Source: Adiantum capillus-veneris | Taxonomy: Eukaryota; Streptophyta; Polypodiopsida; Polypodiales; Pteridaceae | Direction of reading: 5' to 3' | NCBI GenBank assembly: GCA_014529385.2 | Contig: CM043949.1 | Location: 150,019,850-150,083,849 of the forward strand | DNA: 64,000 nucleotides | Shown: positions 44,010 through 55,179 of the stretch, in pieces | Layout of the letters: each line of letters opens with the position of its first letter | Position numbering within the stretch: position 1 is the first letter of the stretch | The notes under the pieces: model-generated | Databases searched by the model: none | Told to the model about the DNA's origin: nothing | What the model saw: only the letters and a program-made list of their open reading frames with translations | Made by a program: the position numbers and the translations under genes

Positions 44010-45710
44010 ATACCACTTCCTATCACATTTGATTTAATTGAGCAATCAGCTATGTATCAATTACTAGATGGAAGGCTATATAAAATAAATCAAGATGGGA
44101 TATTGCTTTTATGCATTAACCCTGAAGAAAAGGAACAATACCTAAGTCAAGCACATGTTACCATCGTAGGACGTCACTTTGCGGAAGACCAAACTATGCA
44201 ATGAATCATAAGACTTGGAGTATTTTGGCCGACTATGAGGAGAGATGTTAGATCTTTTGTAAAAGATTGCCCTCAATGTCAAAAACAACCACCCATTCCT
44301 CATGTAACAATGTTTCAAATGTCACATGTTCCAAAGTGGAGGAATTATCTGGTTACTTACTTATCGAGCCGAACATTTCCTGAGGATATGAGTAAACGCC
44401 ATCAAAGAGAAATTGAAACTAAAGCAATAGATTATGCTCTTATTGGAAACCAATTGTATCGGAAAGGTAAAGATCAACATTTGCGTCTTTGTGCAAATGA
44501 AAACGAGTATATTTCGATTATAGAACAAGCACATGCTGGATTAGCTAGAGGTCACTTTTCTAGTGAGACCACCGCAAGAGCAATCTTGATGGCAAGCATA
44601 TGGTGGCCAACACTTTTCATAGATACCAAAGAATATGTTCGAAGGTGTGATGCTTGTCAACAAGAAGAAATGCGAGCACGAGTAGACAGCATACCCTTAA
44701 GACCAATGATGGGGGCTAGAGCCTTCGCAAAATGGGGTATAGATTTTGTTGCACCGATACAGCCACCTACTTATAGAACCCAAGTTCAATATATCATTGT
44801 AGCTACAGACTATTTGACCAAGTGAGATGAGGCTAAAGTGACTTAAAAGAATGATGCCAGAACCACTCCTGCATTCTTATATGAGTATGCATTCACGAGA
44901 TATGGATTGCCAATAGAGATTGTCAGTGATCGGGGAACTCATTTCCTCAATGAGGTAATAGATTATTTGCTTAATGAGTTTATGGTCATCCATAACAAAT
45001 CAAGTCCCTATCACCCACAAGAAAACGAATAAGCTGAGCATACGAATAAAATTCTTAGCTCGGTACTGACCAAAGTGGTTAATTCAGGAAGGACATATTG
45101 GGAAATGAATCTCCATGCTGCTCTATGGGCTTATCGAGTTTCATTCAAAACAACTCTAAATGCTATACCCTTTAACCTTGTTCATGGTCTTGATACCATA
45201 CTGCCAATAGAATTTCTATTGCCGACATTAAGGGTAGCACAGAATCTTGAGTGGACTGGAAATGAATTGTCAGAAAGACTTGAAGATTTGGAAAAGCTAG
45301 ATGAGAAAAGGCTAATTGCTGTAGGTCATATCTATGCACAAAAGCAGAAACAAAAACAGTTTTTTGATTCCCACTTAATCACAAAAATCTTCAAAAAAGG
45401 GGACATAGTTTTAGTCTATTCCCTTAAGTAGCACATTCCAAAGTTTAAGAAAAAGGAAAATGGACCATTTATCATTGAAGATGTATCTCCAAGTGGAGCT
45501 GTAAAATTGTCCACCCTAGATGGTGAACCAATGGCTAATTGTATTAGTGGATGTCGTTTAAAGAAATACAATTTTCCACTAACCAATGAATTGTTAGAGA
45601 GAATGCATGCAACCAAAAGGAAGATCAAGCGACAGCAGGTTATTGATGAAGCCCAAGAGGAAGCTGGACTTCGGGTACTCAAGCGTAAAGCTGCTCTCAA
45701 GACTCAATAG
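44010..45710 (+). pseudogene. Integrase of B with two successive H2C2 modules
   Basis: First zinc module: QAHVTIVGRHFAEDQTMQ to DCPQCQ (about 44150-44280). Then a linker (LSSRTFPEDMSK, ALIGNQLYRKGKDQHLRLC) and a second module: QAHAGLARGHFSSETTARA to RRCDACQQ (44525-44660). The core keeps all three catalytic acids: D at 44742 (KWGIDFV), D at 44928 (IVSDRGTHF) and E at 45036 (AEHTNK). The C-terminal part reads KKGDIVLVYSLK and GPFIIEDVSPSGAVKLST, ending ALKTQ. In-frame stops lie at 44202, 44823, 44844, 45030 and 45429. Confidence 0.85.
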
Positions 45711-46732
45711 ATACCGATTCCCCTCAACACTTTGGAACTAGATGACTGACAAATTACCTAAAGACGCAGTTTCAACAGATAATGACTGGTTAGATGGAAT
45801 GGATCTGCACATCAAAGTATAGCTCAACAATCATAGCACCAATGCTTTGGTAGACACAGGAGCTAGAGTGAATGCAGTCAGTTATTCCACATACAAGAAG
45901 GCAACAAGTCAAGCATTGATAGCAGGAATAGTGACAATCAAAGGATGCAACAAGTATCCAACTCCAACATTGGGAGTATTCAACTTGAATGTGGTACTAC
46001 ATGGATCTTCATGTCCGCATCAGTTTGTATACTTGCCAGGTGAACAAATAATTGAGAAGATGATTCTTGGAATTCCCTGGATGCGTACATACAAAGAAAG
46101 TACCAGATTGGGATACGAATTAGCTAATGAAATGGCTAATTGTATTAGTGGATGTCGTTTAAAGAAATACAATTTTCCACTAACCAATGAATTGTTAGAG
46201 AGAATGCATGCAACCAAAAGGAAGATCAAGCGACAGCAGGTTATTGATGAAGCCCAAGAGGAAGCTGGACTTCGGGTACTCAAGCGTAAAGCTGCTCTCA
46301 AGACTCAATAGATACCGATTCCCCTCAACACTTTGGAACTAGATGACTGACAAATTACCTAAAGACGCAGTTTCAACAGATGATGACTGGTTAGATGGAA
46401 TGGATCTGCACATCAAAGTATAGCTCAACAATCATAGCACCAATGCTTTGGTAGACACAGGAGCTAGAGTGAATGCAGTCAGTTATTCCACATACAAGAA
46501 GGCAACAAGTCAAGCATTGATAGCAGGAATAGTGACAATCAAAGGATGCAACAAGTATCCAACTCCAACATTGGGAGTATTCAACTTGAATGTGGTACTA
46601 CATGGATCTTCATGTCCGCATCAGTTTGTATACTTGCCAGGTGAACAAATAATTGAGAAGATGATTCTTGGAATTCCCTGGATGCGTACATACAAAGAAA
46701 GTACCAGATTGGGATACGAATTAGCTAATGAT
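45531..46732 (+). repeat. 601-bp tandem duplication, nearly identical copies
   Basis: 45531-46131 and 46132-46732 match base for base except one difference I found (A at 45781, G at 46382). The unit holds the integrase tail and the second protease frame. 601 is not a multiple of three, so copy 2 is in a different frame. Given the decay of the rest of B, this is either a recent duplication or an assembly error. Confidence 0.95.
45742..46131 (+). pseudogene. Second protease frame of B, copy 1
   Basis: Own ATG at 45742, 31 bases after the integrase stop. It reads MTDKLPKDAVSTDNDWLDG, then a TAG at 45820, then NALVDTGARVNAVSYSTY with a canonical DTGA active site, and ends with the flap-to-C-terminal signature MILGIPWMRTY. 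That is the full extent of a retropepsin (about 130 residues). Because of the 601-bp duplication this copy runs in frame into a second copy of the integrase tail. A complete protease after integrase is unusual; it could be an acquired or relocated domain. Confidence 0.75.
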
Positions 46733-46741
46733 ATCACCTAA
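46343..46741 (+). pseudogene. Second protease frame of B, copy 2
   Basis: 133 codons from ATG 46343 to the stop at 46739-46741, the probable original end (LANDIT). Same TAG as copy 1. DTGA and LGIPWM are both retained. The protein part after the TAG is fully open, unlike the RT and the first protease of the same element. Confidence 0.75.
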
Positions 46742-47335
46742 AGGAGGGCAACTCATTGTTCCAATTGCACCAAGCAAGGAGGAATGGAAAAGAAGCAATC
46801 AGCAGACCAATCCACGAAGCTAATCTTCTCCATCCCCTCGCCAATCAAACGCTACAGGTAGCATGCAAGGAGTCAGGTAGATTTGGGTACCAAAAGCACA
46901 GCTTAAGGATAAATCAATTCAGATCTGGGTGCCTAAAACTTCACCAAAGAAACAAAAGAAGGTTCGATGGATTCGAATATAGAATCGAGTATCTCCGAGG
47001 AAGGAGCCTAACATGAAACGGGGTTCGAAGAAAAAGGAGCACTTATCTTCTCCACGAACCACAAAACCAATCAAACAATGGCAAGTTAAGTCTCAACGGA
47101 CTCCAACACACCATGCAACACCAAGCCGACCGAGCTATCAATGGCGAAAAAAAGCTCTACAACAGTCTAACGTGCTACCAAGCAATCAGTGTGCTAAAAC
47201 ACCCTGATGGTACAATTAAACAGACAGCACAAAAGCTACAAGGTTTTCTCTTCGAAAGACATCAACACCAAACCTCGACATCGGAAACCCTTGAGTTAAG
47301 TACTCAAGACCCAGCTCTTGCATAGCATATTGGTT
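46742..47335 (+). other. Basic, stop-rich tail after the second protease
   Basis: A broken + frame reads GGQLIVPIAPSKEEWKRSN and twice WVPK (IWVPKAQLK, IWVPKTSPKKQKKVRWI), then lysine-rich sequence. It may be a degraded nucleic-acid-binding extension. No family recognised. Confidence 0.4.
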
Positions 47336-48893
47336 TGATTTGCATTGATCTTCATATCATGGTAGAGCCAATCACGGTTATGCATAGACACAAGTGTTCA
47401 ACCCATGCACGCAGGTGTCTCGGAGTACGCCATCTAGGAGGGTGGAAGGGCACTAAGTACTAAGTAATTAAGGACAATGTTTGAAGAGGGAGGAAAAAGT
47501 TCCATGTTAACGTGTAATTTTTTGCAAAATTACCTAGTAATGCCCTTATAATTCATCAACAAGGGAAAATTCATTGATAATATCTTCTCGATGAGTGTAA
47601 ATAGTGTATATACAATTAGAAAATCATAAAAAATAGTCATTTTTTGGGTATTTTTTATCATTTTTGTTGAGATAAGGAGGCTTAAAAATGGAGAAATCCA
47701 ATAAAAAACAATAAATCTATGTTTTTCAAGTGATTTTCTTATTTATTGGATTTTTACATTACTTTTTTAAAGAAATTTTCTATTTTCTTTGATTTTTTAA
47801 ATAAACAAGTCAAAATTAATAATAAATAGCAAGAAATCTCATATAGAAAAATTGAAGACAGGATGGTGATCAGAACTACAAGGCAGACAAGCACAAAAAT
47901 TTTCAATGAAATCAGAAGAAGGAAGTGGGAAGCCTAAATTAGGCGGCCATACCTACTTTTGCAAAATTCTTGCAGAATGAGCTACAGGAATCCGATCAGA
48001 GAAATTTTTGAGTCTAACATAGATTTCACAGCCTAGTAGGACTAGTAGGGGAATCTAAGGAAATTTGGTTCGGGAAGTCCAGGTATAGATATCCATTGTA
48101 AACTAAAACCACTTCATTTCCACTTAGAGCCTTTGCAGAGAGGGATTATTTCGACCTCTTTTGCACCACATTTCCGGAGCCCACGGTTGACCCTTTTCAG
48201 CGCCGTCTCACACGAGACATGATAGGTAAGTTCTTTACTCGATAATGATTCATTTTGTACGGCTGGTATCTAGTCCAAAGCCTTAGAAAGAACCCTAGAA
48301 ATCGAGCAGTGCACGAAGACCTACGACCTAAAACTGACCATAGCGGCCTGTCTCAGCTTGACCAAATCGGATGGGATTTGAACCATAGCATGCCTTAACA
48401 TAATAGAACCTTTCTATACCATCAGATGACCATTTGGCTGGGGTCAAGGGGGTCCCCAGTGGAAAAGTTCGATTTTTGGCAAATGCGAGAATTCCGACCT
48501 GACTCCACAGATGGCTTGCTAATGAGGTCCATATACAATGTATATGATTAGTTTGGTGAAATCCACCAAACCAAGCAAGGCCCTTGAAAAACAAAAAACA
48601 GCTCGAAGGTTACAAAGTGTCAAATTCGACATACGAGGCCAAACTCACTCCAAACGAGCCAGAATTGGACAGGTAGCTTCACGACTATGTTACGGACAAG
48701 TCCAAAGCCTCAAAGTTGACCGACCAACCCAACAGACAGAGTAATCACAAAAAACGGTGATTTCAGAGTCGACCTAGCACAAAGTGACGTCGGCATGATC
48801 AAGCTTGACCAAATTCAATTTAGGACTTGTATTAGGTGTATGAAACATGTCTAGGTCAAAATTTGTGAGTTTTACAAAGCTTTTGTCAATGAA

Positions 48894-48915
48894 GTTAATA
48901 ATCGCGATTATTTAC
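48894..48915. repeat. Palindrome copy 5
   Basis: GTTAATAATCG then CGATTATTTAC; near-perfect dyad. Confidence 0.9.
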
Positions 48916-49164
48916 TTTTGCATCATTTTTTATTGGAAATTGTCAAATCACCTCATTTATCATGTGTACACAACTATTACATGACAAAAATCAAGTATGA
49001 GCCAAAATGACTAAAATTGCCAAAAAACGCAAAGAAGTCTTTGCAAGCCAAATTTTGGGTTATGGCCAACTTTTCTTGATCCAAATCACCTCTTATCTCA
49101 TACCCAAGGTCTATACCATGCCTACAACCAATTTGTACAAAAAAAATTCAATTTTGGAAGAAAA

Positions 49165-49186
49165 GTTAATAGTCACGATTATTTAC
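49165..49186. repeat. Palindrome copy 6
   Basis: GTTAATAGTCA then CGATTATTTAC; dyad with several mismatches. Confidence 0.8.
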
Positions 49187-49459
49187 TTTTTGGTCCAAAT
49201 TGGGGAATTTTGATATTTGGCCATCATACATCCAAATGTACATGTTGTGATAAGCCCACTAGCCAACTTTGAATCAATTTGGAGTCCAAAATCTTAGATT
49301 TTCTTTATATCTACTGTTTTAGAGACCTAAAGATAAAATCTGGTACCATTTTCAACCTGTGCATCCAAATGAGCCCATATTTCACTCAAAGCATGTATTT
49401 GGCATATACTTCAAGCCAATAAAGCCAAGTTTGCAAAAAGTTGAAAATTTTTCTCAGAT

Positions 49460-49481
49460 ATAAATAATCACGATTATTTAC
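49460..49481. repeat. Palindrome copy 7
   Basis: ATAAATAATCA then CGATTATTTAC; dyad with few mismatches. Confidence 0.85.
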
Positions 49482-49854
49482 TTTGGTTGCAAATTTTTGT
49501 TTTAACCATACAGTTTTGTTCCTTGCATGATTGTATGCATCTTTGCTTGTTAAAAAATTGATTTGAAGCAATTTGGACCAGATTATCAACATTTCAGTCT
49601 AAAGGGACATTCCAGAGGAAAATCCGACAAATCTTCTAACTTTGCACTCTATTCACTGAACAGGAGCAATGCAAGCGGCGGAGAAGGCCAAGAAGAAGCC
49701 AAACCAAAAAGAGAAACTACAAGAACTGCCTGCATATCAACTGGACCCCGAGTCAGTCAAGGCGGCAAAAAGCATCCTATCTTTCTAAAGAACAGCTGGA
49801 AGAACACCACACCACGGTCTTCACTAGCAGATTCAAGAGTGAAGAAGGGCATCG

Positions 49855-52800
49855 ATGGAGTTGCAACTCCTACCTAAAGAGGTATATGATGTAGCTGCAG
49901 AGCCAGAAACCAAAGAGGCTAACCGCAGGTTGGGGCTCAGGCATTTCTAGGAACAAGAGCCTTGCGGAGTGGACTTTCAGAAAGCTTACAAGCTTCTATC
50001 CACAATCAAAGAAGACGGAACCGCCCAGATATCAGACACCCAAGGAAACAAGGTCGAGGTAGTAATCACAAAAGAAATAGTGTCAGAGGCACTTAAAGTG
50101 CCCACTGAAGGAATGACCATGCGGGCAAGAGGCAAGAAAACCGCGGACACATTTATCAATGAAACGAATGCGGCCACACTCACCGATCTTATGCCAGCCC
50201 GTCTGTACCATCAACACTTTTATTTTCTAGCAAAAAGTCCACCAAGGTACATGAAATCAAATCACGCCGGGGCCACCACCTTTACTCAGGTTCTTAAGTC
50301 GACAAGAAGGCAGCATGTGGACCATGCGCAGTATGTCTTGACAACCTTGAAGGGCACCAAGAAGGAGGGTAAAATAACATACTTCGGCACGCCAAAAGTG
50401 TTGAAAAGAATAGCCTATCATGCCATCAGCATGGCTAATAACCGACCGCCTGTCCCTAATCAGAATACATGGATTTTGGCAGCACAACCCTCTCTAAAAG
50501 CTACAAGATCAGGTAAAAGATCTTTTAAATAAGGTGATGAATCAAATGACAACTCACCAGAGCGGCACAGCAGTGAGAGCTCTGACAACAAACAAAAGAG
50601 ATCTCGGAGGGAAGAGATGAAGAGAAAAGCTGTGGCTGCTCACCAAGAGGAGCCAGCTCAAAAACAAGCTTACCAGCACAGTAGACAAGCACAAGAAAAG
50701 GACCTAGAAAAGTGGGTACCCACAGGATTGAAAGGACCTCGAACAAAGCAACATACAAGAAAAGAGGCAGATGATCCAATTAGATTATTTTGAAAGAATG
50801 TACCAAGAGGCCGAAGCCCTAAAGCTGGAAGCGGCAAAGAAAGCTGAGGAAACGACTACTCAAGAGCAAAGCCAGGCATCTCCCCAACCCACCTCACCAC
50901 CTTCGGAACAATAGGACCATCCCATGCGTAGCCCACCACCATCACCACCAGGCCAAGGTATCAATGAAGAAGCAAAGACTAAAAAAGAAAAAGATTCTGA
51001 ATTCACCCAACGAACAGAATCTATACAAAAAGCTGACCAAACCGAAGGACGTGAGGAAAAATAAGCCAAGCCAGAACCGCAGCAGGCAGCAAATGAAACT
51101 CAAAAGCCGACGGAAGAAACTGATAAGGAAGTAGATATAGAAAAAGGGCATACCACTACACATGAGATGGAGCCTGAGCCAGAGAATGCAAAAAGAACAG
51201 CATGTGAAGAGACGGTAAGGGTTGAGACCAGACCATCTACTTCCACTCAGCCAGAAACTGCCGAGGCATCAAAGACTGATGATGGCCAAGGAGAAGAACA
51301 ACCATCTACCTCTACAGAACCACCAACACCTACAACACAGCAAGAAGCAACACATGAGGCTGCGGTCACATCCCAACTAGCAAGACACGAGGAGTGGCAG
51401 TCCAATGACGAAGTTATTTTACAAGTAAACGAGTATGCAAGGAAGATGCAAGACATGACTGAGAAACTCCGCTTAGTAGCCTTAAACCGCAGCACAAAGG
51501 CCAAGGAACTAAAACTGATCATCGATGCTCTTCAAGGAGAGCTCGAAGACAGGATGATTATCATCACTAATCTCCAAAGGCAAGTGCAAGAGCTAAAGAT
51601 AGAAGCGGAACATCATCGGAAAGCTAGGGAAAAACAACGAAAGGAAATGAAGGAGTTAGGTGACCTCCTCACTAAATTATTTGATGCTTGCAAGGTAAAA
51701 GACGAGAAGCTGACAGAAGTGACGAATTAACTTCTTACAACCTCTCTTTCAGCTCAGAAAATTCAAGTGCAGTCAGATGTTGCCAATGCTTCACTGCAAT
51801 ATTCCGAATAGAGAATCAATGATCATGCCATTTTCTTGCAGCCAATCAGAGAAAATCTAGCCGTGGCCTCGATCAAGGGAACTGATGAAGTGTACAAGGA
51901 ACTTGATAAGAAAAACAAGGATTTAGAACTGGAATTAAAGCTTGAACAGTCACAACGCAGAGACCTGGCACTGATGCGGGCTCAAAGAGAGGTGGAGCTC
52001 CTAAAGGAGATAGCAGAACTCAAAGGAATAAATCAACTCCTCAGAGATGGAAAGCGAGGCACGAAGGAAGAGGCACGCACTTCAGAGCCACCCCAAATAG
52101 ACATCCCCTCGGTCTCCTTTACTGAATTTGAGACGCATTCCATAGCAGAGAAGAGTGGTGATGAAGACTTTCAGGTTCACATCACAGACGAAGATACAGT
52201 GCCAATGGTGCATCTGTCAAAAGATGAAGAAGACGCACTGAAGGAGAAAATCACCTTAGAGGTGGATGAGTAGTGGAAGGCTGCTATGGATTGGGAGTTG
52301 AGAGTCTTACACTCTGTCACCGTCACTCAACTCACTCCCAATCAAATCAACGCTTAATGGCACCAACTATCCCTGCCGTACCCTCTCATCAAGATAGAAT
52401 TTTTATAGGTAAAAGAAAGGCTGTACAAGGATATGCAAGAAGATGGAGCAAATAAAGACCACCCGAAGTGGAGGTTAAGCTGGCTGAACAAGAATCCGAG
52501 ATACCTGATTCTGTTCACAAGAGCACTTGCAGCTTTTCAAAAAGATCCAACATTATGTCCTGTACCCAGAGTAAGGACATGGCAAGTGCATGAAGCACTA
52601 CAGAAGAAGAGGCCAACCTGGCTCAACTTCCCCACGCTGCCAGATCTAGACAGAGGCCAAGCGATGGAGGAATACATGGTGAAAACCCTAACGGGCGCCA
52701 TGTCATTCTTCAAGAGTCTACCAGATCTCTCATGTGCAATTCTATATAAGATCTGCAGGATGCTACTCACATGCATACAAGTTTTCAATGAGCCTGAGCA

Positions 52801-53173
52801 GACAGGAGCCCCATGGCTCTCATTCTTGGAAGGGAACAAAGGCCTATGTTACGATCTGAGTGGGCAACGCTCAAAAGAAATTCTTTACGGATTCTATGCC
52901 AGATGCATGTTCATGCCCTCGCATAATATGCTAGCCTTTGAAGAAGCGTTCTACATTGAATTCTTCACCAGGCAAACGAATATATTTGCGCCGGTTATAA
53001 GCAACCTCACATCCAGATTTGTAGGCTACTCCACGGTGAAACTGAAGAATCAAGTCACCATGCAATTTTTACAAGTGCCTGACAAAGAACGAAGAATCAG
53101 ATACCAAAAGGCACTAGAAGCACTTAAAGACTGCCTCGCCCGCCGCCAACCCGAAGACTACTTCAGTCCATAA
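49855..53173 (+). pseudogene. Long accessory frame of B, about 1,100 codons, unknown function
   Basis: Starts at ATG 49855 (MELQLLPKEVYDV), shifts frame once near 50780, then stays in one frame to 53173, with about ten stops. Three parts are visible. An N-terminal globular part (FQKAYKLLSTIKEDG, VVITKEIVSEALKVP, ATLTDLMPARLYHQHFYF) has the style of plant-transposon accessory or plant-mobile-domain proteins. A long charged, Glu/Gln-rich coiled coil covers about 50.8-52.2 kb. The C-terminal globular part is Trp- and Phe-rich (WLNKNPRYLILFTRALAAF, YGFYARCMFMPSHNMLAFEE). It ends 38 bp before the 3' LTR, the place of env-like genes in Athila. I see no signal peptide or membrane segment. Confidence 0.65.
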
Positions 53174-53198
53174 AGCTATGTCAAGGGACGACACAAGC

Positions 53199-53211
53199 GA
53201 GGAGGGGGGAA
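53199..53211 (+). promoter_or_regulatory. Polypurine tract of B
   Basis: GAGGAGGGGGGAA directly before the LTR start TGTTAGCAGC. Confidence 0.85.
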
Positions 53212-54133
53212 TGTTAGCAGCAAGCTAACGCGGACACCATTTTTTGGAGTTCTCCTTGTAAAACAATTATTATTTTGATAAATCGTGAATATTGTAACTC
53301 TTATTTTCTTGGTAAACTTTGTAATTAATGATCCCAGGCTACAACCTTCCAGATTCTATCAGCCAATCAATTCCCAGCTTTGGTAGAACTCCAGATTATT
53401 AGTTTTGACCACTGAAAAACCTTGGCTAAGGTATAAAAGCCAATTTTTGTAAGTTTTTTATAAGTTTTGGATAAGAAAAACACATCATGAGCTAACGACA
53501 CTCATTCCTCTCCTTCTCGCGCTTCCTACTCCCTCCCTGGTTGTCATATTCTGAATGCGTTTGTTGCATTGCAACCACAGGTAAGAGCTCTATGTATTGA
53601 CGCAAGCCATTCACAGTATTTCGTTGCTTTTGGCGTGGCCGACCCGTGGCCTAATTTCTTCATAACTAGGAATCTACACTTTTAAGCAGAAAACTAAGCA
53701 TAGGCGGGGTATTGGGGCATCGTTGCTAAGCATTTAGATGCATTCTGGGTCGAAAACGGCTAGGTCAAAAACCCACTGCTGTTAATAATTGCGATTTTGG
53801 AACTTGACCTAAAGTGGGATTTGAGGCCATAAGCATGTGTGTTTAGGTCTTATAAACTTATCCTAGATGTTTTGTTACGTTTCGATGTCATTTGATGCTG
53901 TAACGGATGTGATTTGTTTGCCGATGAGCGATTGGCTTTTGGTGATTTCAGTCATCACTTGAGTGTAGCCTCAGTTAGATGCGAGTTGTTAGTTGTTTTC
54001 TAAGAGATTGACAACCTCTTATAGCCTCTATGCACTAGTCCAGTTAGCTTCGTCCCATTGTTTGAAAAATTAATCGTGGTTCTCGCTAATACTGCAATAA
54101 GATAGGATGGTGAGGTTAGACATCCATCCCACA
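53212..54133 (+). repeat. 3' LTR of B
   Basis: 922 bp, TGTTAGCAGCAAGCTAACGC to CCCACA, pairing with 21419-21583 plus 35307-36062. It shows the empty site of A at 53377/53378. A half palindrome GTTAATAATTGCGATTTT lies at 53781. Confidence 0.9.
53432..53439 (+). promoter_or_regulatory. TATA box of the B 3' LTR
   Basis: TATAAAAG, in the same context as 35365-35372. Confidence 0.6.
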
Positions 54134-54979
54134 GCTCCATTTAATCAATCCATTTTTGGGCTCTATTTTAGTATGAGATCAGGAGTCGATTTCTTTTGGC
54201 CCAAGGGAAGGGGTCAATTGTTTTTCCAAGGACCAAACTAAGGGCCAAGCATCTGGCCAGACTAGTGTTAAGGCAAAAGGGCACCCCTTCTTCCTCAAGA
54301 AGCCCACGAGCCCCGCATAGCCCAAGAGGAGAGAGCTCCTCTCTCTCACATGACCCAACAATAGATCCTTCCCCACTCCCCCTATATACCTCTTATTTTG
54401 TCTCCACACCCCCCTCATGTGGTATCTCGCAGTGCCACATGACATCCTACTCCCACACCTCTTTAACTTCCTCCTCTCCCCACAAAACATTCTCAGTTCA
54501 TCCTCCTTCCAGGACCAACTTCCCAGCAGCATAGTGCACCGCTCCATCCACCAAATACGATGCCGTAAAACACGACTTGGAGCCCATTACTTTGGCTACT
54601 TCAACAAAACTAAAATCTTAGCATTTCTAATTTAAATCATCAAGCTGGCCGAATTACCTTTTTTGCATGCATCTGCAACCACTTTCCAAGTCGCGATCGC
54701 CCACTTCGGACCCACATAACTGATGATGTACCTATCCGATTTACAGGCTATAAAGCACGATAAAAAATACTTATTAAAAACCATATTTTGGGGTCTCAAA
54801 CAACCCAAAACTCCAGTCAACAGCCTGGAAAAACCAATCCTTTGTACATGAAGTTTACATGGTCACTCCCAAGACTCGAAGCACTGTGTACACATATATA
54901 CATGATGCTTGTAAGCAAGATTTTTGGCATGGTTTACTGGCTTTTTGCCTATCCAAAAAATATATCACATAACTTGTCA
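54134..54979 (-). repeat. 3' LTR of E, partial
   Basis: On the - strand it starts TGACAAGTTATGTGATATAT at 54979, just after a G-rich tract. A TATA box lies about 590 bp in. The rest is lost where B begins. No second copy is available for comparison, so identity as an LTR rests on the tract, the TATA box and its position. Confidence 0.6.
54383..54388 (-). promoter_or_regulatory. TATA-like box of the E LTR
   Basis: GTATATAGGGGG on the - strand. Confidence 0.5.
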
Positions 54980-54990
54980 ACCCCCCCAAG
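54980..54990 (-). promoter_or_regulatory. Polypurine tract of E
   Basis: CTTGGGGGGGT on the - strand before the TGACAAG LTR start. Confidence 0.65.
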
Positions 54991-55179
54991 CCTGCTTGAT
55001 CATTCATGGCAAGTAGAGATCTCTAGGGTGAACAACTGCTGTAGCTCATTCCTAGAAACCTCATTTACATTTTCAAATATCTTCACATTGTCTTCCTCCA
55101 TTGATAACATCTCATCTTTCAAAATTGTCATCAATATGCCACATATTTCTTCTATCTATAGCCATTAATAGGATACTTG

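Larger units (their letters stand above)
47336..49854 (+). other. 2.5-kb non-coding block of B with palindromes
   Basis: No supported frame. A purine tract GAAGAGGGAGGAAAAAG lies at 47483-47499, and a strongly AT-rich stretch at about 47510-47850. Three palindrome copies occur at 48894, 49165 and 49460, in segments resembling the leader. Confidence 0.55.
21419..54133 (+). mobile_element. B: giant Ty3/gypsy element, interrupted by A
   Basis: 5' LTR 21419-21583 plus 35307-36062 (split by A), primer site 36065, leader, gag, protease, RT, RNase H, integrase, a second protease frame, a non-coding block, a long accessory frame, polypurine tract 53199 and 3' LTR 53212-54133. Without A it is about 19 kb, of which 17.1 kb is internal. 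That matches the giant Tat/Ogre and Athila type of plant elements, but with an unusual domain order after integrase. All genes are broken. No clear target duplication (left GAAGA, right GCTCC), so the left boundary may be altered. Confidence 0.85.

Noticed and set aside
21414-54138. Five-base target duplication around B
   Set aside because: GAAGA on the left and GCTCC on the right do not match, and the first bases of the left LTR are changed, so no claim is made.
54196-54534. 112-codon frame rich in Ser and Pro, a possible host gene
   Set aside because: It lies across the TATA box and transcribed part of the E LTR on the opposite strand, with no recognisable domain.
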